Source: Sphingomonas sp. C3-2
Lineage (GTDB): Bacteria > Pseudomonadota > Alphaproteobacteria > Sphingomonadales > Sphingomonadaceae
Length of the DNA: 64,000 nt
Direction of reading: 5' to 3'
Assembly (NCBI RefSeq): GCF_033025475.1
Contig: NZ_CP130322.1
Location: 1,488,001 to 1,552,000 of the forward strand
Positions 55,297 through 61,717 of the stretch are shown one piece after another (the stretch's first letter is position 1; every line of letters begins with the position of its first letter). The notes beneath the pieces are model-generated. The model did not search any database, was not told the DNA's origin, and was given only the letters and a program-made list of their open reading frames with translations. The position numbers and the translations under genes are program-made.

Positions 55297-55605
55297 CTAT
55301 TCGGCGTCGCGTGCGCCCTCGGGCTTGTTGGTGTCGACCACCGCGTCGAGATGATCGGCATCGTCCTCAATCTCGTCGGAATCGGCGTCGCCGCCCAGAT
55401 CGGGGAGCAGGTCGGTCTGGATCAGCCCTTCGGCCGGGCCCTCGCTTTCCACCTCCAGCATCTGCGCGCGCTGCTTTTCGTCGTAATCGTCCTTGATCCA
55501 GCCGGGTTTGTTCTTGCCGTTCAGCGCCGCGCGGGTGGGTGCATCGCCAAATGCCGTCGCCGCGTCCCTGAATTCCTCTTCCACCTGCTTGCGGTCGATC
55601 GCCAC
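55297..55605 (-). CDS. Small acidic hypothetical protein
   Basis: A 102-aa protein, strongly acidic in its C-terminal half (DLGGDADSDEIEDDADHLDAVVD). The N-terminal helix is DRKQVEEEFRDAATAFGDAPTRAAL. It has no signal or membrane segment. The likely start is a GTG at 55605 with GGAGG upstream; GTGs at 55611 and 55617 are alternatives. I do not know the family. Confidence 0.6.
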   Translation of the reverse strand: MAIDRKQVEEEFRDAATAFGDAPTRAALNGKNKPGWIKDDYDEKQRAQMLEVESEGPAEGLIQTDLLPDLGGDADSDEIEDDADHLDAVVDTNKPEGARDAE

Positions 55606-55935
55606 TGGCACCTCCACGGTCGGCCCGCCGCCGGCCGGCGCGGCCCTGCCCCGCCCTTATACCACAATTTGCCGAAATGCGTGCGCGGGCACCTGTGGAT
55701 AACATCGGGGATTATGGGGATAAGTTTGCGCCTGTGCCCCGCCCCCTCGCGAATCACGCCCGCCCTGCTGCGGCCCCACCCGCCGCGCCGCGCGCGCACG
55801 ACGTGACGTCACACCGGCTTTTTTCGCATGATTTCCAGTGCTTCTGTTGTTGTGCTGGGTTCATGCAACCCCAGCCACTATGGCTGCGTTGAAGGGGGGG
55901 TCTCATAAGACCACAAGAATCAAAGGGAATTTGTC
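55606..55935. other. Upstream region of the glycine-zipper gene with a palindrome and hairpin
   Basis: A 330-bp gap without genes. It holds the palindrome GTGACGTCAC at 55803-55812 and a hairpin GCTGGGTT/AACCCCAGC at 55854-55875, about 60 bp before the next start. Both could act on the gene at 55936, but there is no direct evidence. Confidence 0.4.
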
Positions 55936-56244
55936 ATGCGTAAATTCATGCTCGCGCTCGGTGCCGTTTCGCTCGCCATCCCCGCGTCGATGGCGCTGCC
56001 GCTCACCGTAGACAAGGCGGAAGCACGCAAGCACCATCGCTACAAGGAATGGCGCGGCCGTGACGGTCGTACCTATTGCCGCAAGTCCGACGGCACCACC
56101 GGCCTCATCGTCGGCGGCGTCGGCGGCGCGCTGCTCGGCCGTGCGGTCGACACGCGCGGCGATCGCGCCACCGGCACCATCGTCGGCGCCGCCGCCGGCG
56201 CGCTCATCGGCAAGGAAATCGACAGCAAGCGCCGCTGCCGCTGA
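55936..56244 (+). CDS. Glycine-zipper 2TM-domain protein, exported
   Basis: A 102-aa protein with a signal-like N-terminus (1-24), then a basic stretch EARKHHRYKEWRGRDGRTYC and a glycine-zipper hairpin (about residues 55-92) TGLIVGGVGGALLGRAVD and TGTIVGAAAGALIGKEID. Such hairpins sit in or on a membrane; members include SlyB- and Rick_17kDa-like proteins. Single Cys residues near 48 and at 101 could form a disulfide. The start has AAGGG upstream. An intrinsic terminator follows. Confidence 0.85.
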   Translation: MRKFMLALGAVSLAIPASMALPLTVDKAEARKHHRYKEWRGRDGRTYCRKSDGTTGLIVGGVGGALLGRAVDTRGDRATGTIVGAAAGALIGKEIDSKRRCR

Positions 56245-56296
56245 TCGGCCTTTTGCTGCGCCGTTCGGGTCGCAAGCGCGTTCGGCCAACAGGTTG

Positions 56297-56331
56297 AAAA
56301 GGGGCGGGTGCCGGGGGCATCCGCCCTTTTT
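56297..56331 (+). terminator. Intrinsic terminator after the glycine-zipper gene
   Basis: AAAAGG then a stem GGGCGG-GTGCC/GGCAT-CCGCCC with a short loop and a TTTTT run. Confidence 0.82.
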
Positions 56332-56462
56332 GCGTCCGCCCGACGAGTGTGTCTTTTCCGCCACCCCCGAACGGGATCGGGCAATTTAGGCGGCTCGCCG
56401 ACGAAACAAAACGCTTGGTCGGCGCGTATATCCCTCGACAGTGAGAACGAAGGGGACATGCC

Positions 56463-56681
56463 ATGCATCTCGCCGACCCGCCGATCCGCCGCGCCATCGA
56501 ACCAGCGCTGTCGGGATATCGGATCATGTATCACCGCGCCGAACCCAATCGTTGCCCCGGTTGCGGCAACAGCAACTGGCATATCGGGCGGATTTCCGCG
56601 CAGTGCGCCTTTTGCGATCTCTCGCTCCCGCTCGCAGAGGCTGCGGCGCCGGGGGATTTGATGGCGCGGCTCGGGCTCTAG
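56463..56681 (+). CDS. Small zinc-ribbon protein
   Basis: A 72-aa protein with two CxxC pairs, C31-C34 (CPGC) and C48-C51 (CAFC), which should bind one zinc. The fold looks like a single zinc ribbon with short helices at both ends. The function is unknown; the start has AAGGGG upstream. It converges on the double-TetR gene, and its last 4 bp overlap that gene. Confidence 0.7.
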   Translation: MHLADPPIRRAIEPALSGYRIMYHRAEPNRCPGCGNSNWHIGRISAQCAFCDLSLPLAEAAAPGDLMARLGL

Positions 56682-57928
56682 CCCGCCCGCCGATCCACGA
56701 GCGGCGTGGCCGCGAACAGGCCGTGGCACAAGGTCGATGCATAATCGGCAATGGCGCTTGGTGTGTCGGGGCGCTCGCCCGCCCAGTTGCGCAGTTCATA
56801 AGCTGCGTTCAGCATCGCCGCGAGCGCGTGGCTCGCCACCAGCGGGTCGATCGCGCGCAGCGTCCCCTCGCTGATCCCGTCGATCACCATCCCCGCCAGC
56901 CGCCGCGTCAGATGGTTGGTGCGCGCCGCCATCTGCCCGCGCAGATCGGGCGGCAGCGCGTGGAGCGCAGTGGTGCGCAGCAACGGCCCCTGATCGGAAA
57001 ACTGGACGTCGAGCAGCATCGCCATTGCGCTGCACAGCTTTTCCCACTGGCTGCCCCCGGCCGCCTCCGCCAACCGCAGCGCCGCAACCTGCACGTCGAA
57101 ACTATGCGTGAAACAATCCACCACCAGTTCGTCCTTGCCGCCCAGATGGTGGTAGAAGCTGCCCTTGGTGACGTTGAGTTCGGACGCGATCCGCTCCACC
57201 GACGCCCCGCGATAGCCACGCTCGTTGATCAGCCGCGTCGCCGCCATCAGGAAATTGTGCCGGGCACCATCCTCGTCGGCCGCCATCCCCGGATCCAGCC
57301 GCGTGCGGCGCGGCGCCCAGGCCGCGTCCGGCAGCGCCAGACCGCCATCGAACAGTTCGACCATACGCGCCGACAGGCGGGGATATTCGTCCAGATCGTG
57401 CTGGTTCAGCCAGCTCGGCAGCCACAGCGTCGCCTCCACCAGAACATGCGTCCGCGCGGTCAGCAGCGCCTTGTCGCCATTGCCGAAAAAGCCGCGAATC
57501 CGGCGCAGCAGCCCGCGATAGCGTTCGGCGAGCGCCGCGCGTTCGGGGCCGTCCAGCGCGCGCAGGTCCGACAATACCGCACAGGGCCGTGCGTGCTGCG
57601 CGCGGATCGCCGCATGTTGCGCGAAATGCGCGGCGACATAGGCGCGCACGCGCTCGCGCGGTCCCGCTGCCCGCTCGGCATCGGTCACGATGCCTTCGAT
57701 CCGGTCGAGCGACTGGTCGTAGCATGCCGCCGCCAGCTGCTCGCGCCGCCGGAAATAATAGGTGACGCTGGTCGCATTCATCCCGACGCTTGCCGCCACA
57801 TCACCCAGCGTCATGCCATGCGCCCCCGCCGCGTTGATCCGGCGCGCCGCCGCGTCGAGGATGAGATCACGCTTGGCACGGTAGCGCGGCGTGACAGCCT
57901 TTTTCGGTTTATCGGTATTCCCCAACAT
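56678..57928 (-). CDS. Fused double TetR-family regulator
   Basis: A 416-aa protein containing two full TetR-type repressors in tandem. The first HTH is at about residues 22-67 (MTLGDVAASVGMNATSVTYYFRRREQL) and the second at about 223-269 (ASVERIASELNVTKGSFYHHLGGKDEL). Each is followed by a helical regulatory domain. TetR proteins normally act as dimers of about 200 aa, so this chain may form a covalent dimer. The start at 57928 is the ATG before AVTPRYRAKRDLIL. It is divergent from a thioesterase gene with 94 bp between, containing GTTCGAAC (57956-57963), and could control the two thioesterases there. Confidence 0.88.
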   Translation of the reverse strand: MLGNTDKPKKAVTPRYRAKRDLILDAAARRINAAGAHGMTLGDVAASVGMNATSVTYYFRRREQLAAACYDQSLDRIEGIVTDAERAAGPRERVRAYVAAHFAQHAAIRAQHARPCAVLSDLRALDGPERAALAERYRGLLRRIRGFFGNGDKALLTARTHVLVEATLWLPSWLNQHDLDEYPRLSARMVELFDGGLALPDAAWAPRRTRLDPGMAADEDGARHNFLMAATRLINERGYRGASVERIASELNVTKGSFYHHLGGKDELVVDCFTHSFDVQVAALRLAEAAGGSQWEKLCSAMAMLLDVQFSDQGPLLRTTALHALPPDLRGQMAARTNHLTRRLAGMVIDGISEGTLRAIDPLVASHALAAMLNAAYELRNWAGERPDTPSAIADYASTLCHGLFAATPLVDRRAG

Positions 57929-57955
57929 GCCGCCAAATCTAGCATCATGGCCAAA

Positions 57956-57963
57956 GTTCGAAC
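57956..57963. promoter_or_regulatory. Palindrome GTTCGAAC in the double-TetR/thioesterase divergent region
   Basis: A perfect 8-bp palindrome. Ten bases further a TGCAG-CCT-CTGCA repeat (57973-57985) occurs. Both lie in the 94-bp divergent region and are candidate sites for the fused regulator. Confidence 0.4.
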
Positions 57964-58022
57964 AGACAGTCTTGCAGCCTCTGCAGGTGCGGCTAACCTT
58001 GGCACCCCATGAGGAGGTGCGT

Positions 58023-58790
58023 GTGACCAGCCTGTTCCAGATCCTCGCCGTGGTCGAACGGCACCCCGATGGCTTCGCCTTCGACATTCCGGCCAACTGG
58101 ATGCAGGGGCGCACCGCCTATGGCGGCCTGTCGAGCGCGCTCGCGCTCCACAGCGCGCATGCCGTCGCCCCCGATCTTCCGGCGCTGCGCACCGCGCAGA
58201 TTTCCTTTGTCGGTCCGCTCGCCGGGCGCGCGACCGCGCGGTCGCAGCTGCTCCGCCGCGGGCGCACGGCGGCGTTCATCCGCACCGATATATACGGCGA
58301 AGCGGGGCTCGCGCTCAGCGCCACCTTCGTCTTCATGGATGCGCTCGCCTCGCATATCGACCATGTCGACCTGCCCGCGCCGAGCGTTTTTCCGGAATCG
58401 GTGGCGGCGCATGTCCCGCGCGAAGCCCCCGAATTCACGCGCAACTTCGATCATTTCGACGCCGGCACCGACAGGGCCAGCGCCGATCTTATCCGCTGGA
58501 CACGGTTGAAGGAACGCGACGGCGTTGATCCGATGACCGCGCTGATCGCGATCGGCGATGCCCTGCCCCCCGGCGCGCTGTGCCTTGCGCACGAACGCGG
58601 CCCGATCAGTTCGATGACCTGGCTCATCAACCTGCTGACCCCGGCGCCCGCGACCACCGATGGCTGGTGGCTGCTCCGCTCGCGCGCGGACTATGCCCGC
58701 AATGGTTGCTCCAGCCAGGTGATGACGATCTGGAACCGCGACGGCACCCCGGTCGCCACCGGGATGCAAAGCGTCGCGCTCTTCATCTGA
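58023..58790 (+). CDS. Thioesterase-like acyl-CoA hydrolase
   Basis: A 255-aa hotdog-fold protein of the TesB-like thioesterase superfamily with two hotdog halves. Features are NWMQGRTAYGGLSSALALHSAH at the N-terminal helix, SFVGPLAGR in a strand, and DGWWLLRSRADYARNGCSSQVMTIWNRDG with a C-terminal Asp site. It should cleave acyl-CoA thioesters. The start is uncertain: a GTG at 58023 follows GAGGAGG by about five bases and is preferred; the longer reading to 57891 overlaps the TetR start. It precedes a tesB gene by about 75 bp. Confidence 0.8.
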   Translation: MTSLFQILAVVERHPDGFAFDIPANWMQGRTAYGGLSSALALHSAHAVAPDLPALRTAQISFVGPLAGRATARSQLLRRGRTAAFIRTDIYGEAGLALSATFVFMDALASHIDHVDLPAPSVFPESVAAHVPREAPEFTRNFDHFDAGTDRASADLIRWTRLKERDGVDPMTALIAIGDALPPGALCLAHERGPISSMTWLINLLTPAPATTDGWWLLRSRADYARNGCSSQVMTIWNRDGTPVATGMQSVALFI

Positions 58791-58865
58791 TGCCCGCGCT
58801 TGCAGCGGACCGCCTCGTCCCCCTATCCTCTTATTTCCGATCCATGTGAAAAGGCGCCAGAACCT

Positions 58866-59747
58866 ATGGCCGACGCAAACTCCACGCCCCAGCAGCTTGT
58901 CGATCAGTTGAAAGCGCTGCTCGATGTCGAGGAACTCGACCGGGACCTTTATCGCGGCGACAAGCTGCCCGAGGGGCGTGGCCGCGTATTTGGCGGGCAG
59001 GTGATCGCACAGGCGCTGTCCGCCGCCACCAAATCGGTCGAGGGGGAACGCATCGCGCATTCGCTCCACGCCTATTTCATGCGCCCCGGCGATGATTCGC
59101 TGCCGATCATCTACCGCGTCGAGCGCGACTTCGACGGACGCAGCTTCGCCACGCGGCGGGTCATCGCGCTGCAAAAGGGCGTGCCGATCCTCAACATGGC
59201 GGCTTCGTTCCAGACGCCCGAACAAGGCCTTGCGCATCAGGAGGAAATGCCCGACGTGCCGCCGCCCGAGGCGCTGATGGCCGAGGTCGAGCATGTCCGC
59301 GCCAACGCCGCGACGATCGAACCCCATCTGCTCAGCTGGCTGACCCGGCCGCGCCCGATCGAGATCCGCCCGGTCGCCTCGCGCTGGGGCAATGTCGAGG
59401 CGAAGCGTCCGCCGATCCAGCATTACTGGATGCGCGCGGTCGCCCCGCTGGGCGACGATCCCGAGGTACACCGCGCCATCCTCGCCTATGTTTCGGACAT
59501 GACGCTGCTCAGCACCTCGACGCTGCCGCACGGGATCGACTGGTCGATGCCCAATTTCCAGAGCGCCAGCCTCGATCATTCGCTGTGGATCCACGAGGAT
59601 CTGCGCGCCGACGACTGGCTGCTCTTCACCACCAACAGCCCGTGGACCGGCCATGCGCGCGGCTTCAACCGCGGCAGTTTCTACACACGCGACGGCCGTC
59701 TGGTTGCGAGTGCGGCACAGGAAGGGCTGATCCGGCTGCGGCCCTGA
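58866..59747 (+). CDS. tesB: Acyl-CoA thioesterase II
   Basis: A 293-aa double-hotdog TesB. The N-half has GRGRVFGGQVIAQALSAATKSV and HSLHAYFMRPGD. The C-half has DWSMPNFQSASLDHSLWIHEDLRADDWLLF with the Asp and Ser/His typical of TesB, and a conserved GFNRGSFYTRDGRLVASAAQEGLIR. It hydrolyses medium- and long-chain acyl-CoA. The ATG at 58866 gives the standard length. Together with the preceding thioesterase it may be controlled by the fused TetR. Confidence 0.95.
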   Translation: MADANSTPQQLVDQLKALLDVEELDRDLYRGDKLPEGRGRVFGGQVIAQALSAATKSVEGERIAHSLHAYFMRPGDDSLPIIYRVERDFDGRSFATRRVIALQKGVPILNMAASFQTPEQGLAHQEEMPDVPPPEALMAEVEHVRANAATIEPHLLSWLTRPRPIEIRPVASRWGNVEAKRPPIQHYWMRAVAPLGDDPEVHRAILAYVSDMTLLSTSTLPHGIDWSMPNFQSASLDHSLWIHEDLRADDWLLFTTNSPWTGHARGFNRGSFYTRDGRLVASAAQEGLIRLRP

Positions 59748-59768
59748 ACCGGCAACGCCTTTGCGCGT

Positions 59769-60419
59769 CTATTTGATCTTGAAGTGCTGGATGAAGATGT
59801 CGATCCGCCAGTTCAGCCGCTTCTTCAGCGCTCCAAGGTCCAGATCGTTACGATCGCCAAGCATCGCCTTCAGCTCGGCATCGCCCATCACCATCGCGAT
59901 ATAGAGTTCGGCGGCGGCTTCGGGTTCGTCGATCTGGGCGCGCCCATCCTCGTTCCATTCGCGGAACAGCCCCGCCACCTCGGCCACCCGCTGAAGATGT
60001 ACCTCGCGGTAAAAATCCCGCGCGAATTCGGGGTCGGTCATGCTTTCCGAAATCACGATACGCAGGATCGCGATCGCGCGCGATTCCGTCATCCGCAGCA
60101 ATACGCGGTCCGCGATCATGCGCAGGATCTCAGCCGCAGAGTCGATCTGCGCCATCTCGTTTTCAAGCGCCTCGCGGCCCTCATATTTGTCGCGTTCCAC
60201 CACCGCGCGCAAAAGGCCGTGCTTGTTGCCGAACAGTTCATAGACTGTTGCAAGCGAGCCACCGGAGCGCCGGATAATCGCGGCAAGGCTCACCTTCGCG
60301 AAACCTTGTTCGATGAACAGCGTTTCCGCTGCATCCAGAATGGCGCGCCTGCGATCTTCCCTGCGCCCATCACAATTGGGGGGCGCATCGTGGGGATGTC
60401 TCAGAGCCTTGGCCTGCAC
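59769..60419 (-). CDS. TetR-family repressor of the adjacent RND efflux operon
   Basis: A 216-aa AcrR-like repressor. The HTH region is about residues 24-70 (FAKVSLAAIIRRSGGSLATVYELFGNKHGLL) and the C-terminal domain is helical with LRIVISESMTDPEFARDFY, typical of the TetR_C_7/AefR-like ligand domain. It is divergent from the efflux operon with 118 bp between the starts, and a perfect 21-bp palindrome lies in that gap. It should release the operator when it binds a toxic compound. Confidence 0.92.
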   Translation of the reverse strand: MQAKALRHPHDAPPNCDGRREDRRRAILDAAETLFIEQGFAKVSLAAIIRRSGGSLATVYELFGNKHGLLRAVVERDKYEGREALENEMAQIDSAAEILRMIADRVLLRMTESRAIAILRIVISESMTDPEFARDFYREVHLQRVAEVAGLFREWNEDGRAQIDEPEAAAELYIAMVMGDAELKAMLGDRNDLDLGALKKRLNWRIDIFIQHFKIK

Positions 60420-60450
60420 CCGACTCTCCCTTTCAGTTTGTTCATTGACC

Positions 60451-60471
60451 TGTAATGTACGTTACATTACA
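60451..60471. promoter_or_regulatory. Perfect 9-3-9 palindromic operator for the RND efflux operon
   Basis: TGTAATGTA, a three-base spacer, then TACATTACA. It lies directly after a TTGACC -35 element (60445-60450) and occupies the spacer to the -10, so repressor binding would block RNA polymerase. The arms match fully, which is strong evidence for a TetR operator. Confidence 0.85.
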
Positions 60472-60537
60472 TCCGCGTGCAACTTCATATCGATTATGGC
60501 ATGATCCTCGTGCCGAAACCCATTGGGAATTACACAT

Positions 60538-61704
60538 ATGCGTCGGACCATCCTGGGAAGAACGACCGGCATCGCGCTGGCGAGCATGCTCCTTGCCCTC
60601 AGCGCCTGTTCGGGCGGCGAACAGCCGAGCATGCCGCCGCCGGAGGTGGAGGTTGTCACGATCAAGCCGCAGGCGATCGACAATGTCATCGAGCTGCCGG
60701 GCCGGGTCCAGGCGATCCGCACCGCCGAGGTGCGCGCGCGCGTGAACGGCATCGTCGAACGCCGCCTGTTCGAGGAAGGCACCGATGTCCGCGCGGGCCA
60801 ACCGCTGTTCCAGATCGATCCGCGCGAGTTGCGCGCCAGCCTCAACGCCTCGCTCGCGACGCTTGCGCGCAATCAGGCAACGGCGGCCAACGCCCAGCAG
60901 GATGTCGATCGGTACAAGGGGCTGATCGCCGATCAGGCGATCTCGAAACAGGAATATGACGCCGCTGTCGCGCGCCAGCGCACCGCGCAGGCCGATGTCG
61001 CGCTGGCCAAGGCGCAAGTGGAATCCGCCCGCCTCAACCTCGGCTATGCCACCGTTACCGCGCCGATTTCGGGCCGCGCCGGCCGGGCGCAGGTGACCGA
61101 AGGCGCGCTGGTCTCGGCATCGGGCGGCACGCTCTTCACCACGATCGAGCAGCTCAGCCCGATCTATGTGAATTTCTCGCAGTCGAGCTCCGACCTTATC
61201 GCCATCCGCCGCGACGCGCAGGCGGGCCGCCTCGACATCCCCTATGACGCCAACCGGGTCGAGGTTGATCTGGTGCTTGAGGACGGGTCGCCATACGGCC
61301 TTGCCGGTCATATCGACTTCCTCGACATGTCGATCGACGAATCCACCGGCACCGCCGCGCTTCGCGCCGAATTCCCCAATCCCGGCCGCGTTCTGCTGCC
61401 CGGTCAGTTCGTCCGCGCGCGGATCAAGGCCGGTGTCCGCCCCGACGGCATCCTCGTGCCCCAGACCGCGGTCAAGGTTGCCGAACAGGGCGCCAGCGTC
61501 ATGGTCGTCGGCGACAAGGACATGGTCGCCGTCCGCGAGGTCAAGCTGGGCGATCTGCGCGGTTCGCAATGGGTGATCCGCGAGGGGCTGAAACCGGGGG
61601 ACCGCGTCATCGTCAACGGCCTGCAAAAGGTGAAGCCGGGCATTCCGGTGCGCATCGCAGGCGCCCCCAAGGCTGCAGCCAAGCCCGCCGCCCCGGCGAA
61701 CTGA
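60538..61704 (+). CDS. RND efflux periplasmic adaptor (MexA/AcrA-like)
   Basis: A 388-aa lipoprotein: lipobox LSAC in the N-terminal 25 residues, a lipoyl/beta-barrel region (VIELPGRVQAIRTAEVRARVNGIV) and a long alpha-hairpin (about residues 95-165). Beta-barrel segments follow, such as APISGRAGRAQVTEGALVSASGG and VLLPGQFVRARIKAGVRP. It bridges the inner-membrane pump to an outer-membrane channel. The ATG at 60538 is chosen; a TTG at 60523 is in frame but weaker. It is 13 bp before the pump gene. Confidence 0.94.
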   Translation: MRRTILGRTTGIALASMLLALSACSGGEQPSMPPPEVEVVTIKPQAIDNVIELPGRVQAIRTAEVRARVNGIVERRLFEEGTDVRAGQPLFQIDPRELRASLNASLATLARNQATAANAQQDVDRYKGLIADQAISKQEYDAAVARQRTAQADVALAKAQVESARLNLGYATVTAPISGRAGRAQVTEGALVSASGGTLFTTIEQLSPIYVNFSQSSSDLIAIRRDAQAGRLDIPYDANRVEVDLVLEDGSPYGLAGHIDFLDMSIDESTGTAALRAEFPNPGRVLLPGQFVRARIKAGVRPDGILVPQTAVKVAEQGASVMVVGDKDMVAVREVKLGDLRGSQWVIREGLKPGDRVIVNGLQKVKPGIPVRIAGAPKAAAKPAAPAN

Positions 61705-61717
61705 GGGAGGCTGAGCC

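Noticed and set aside
55803-55812. Palindrome GTGACGTCAC as a named regulator site.
   Set aside because: Such short GC-rich palindromes are common by chance here and no known regulator of this class could be tied to it.
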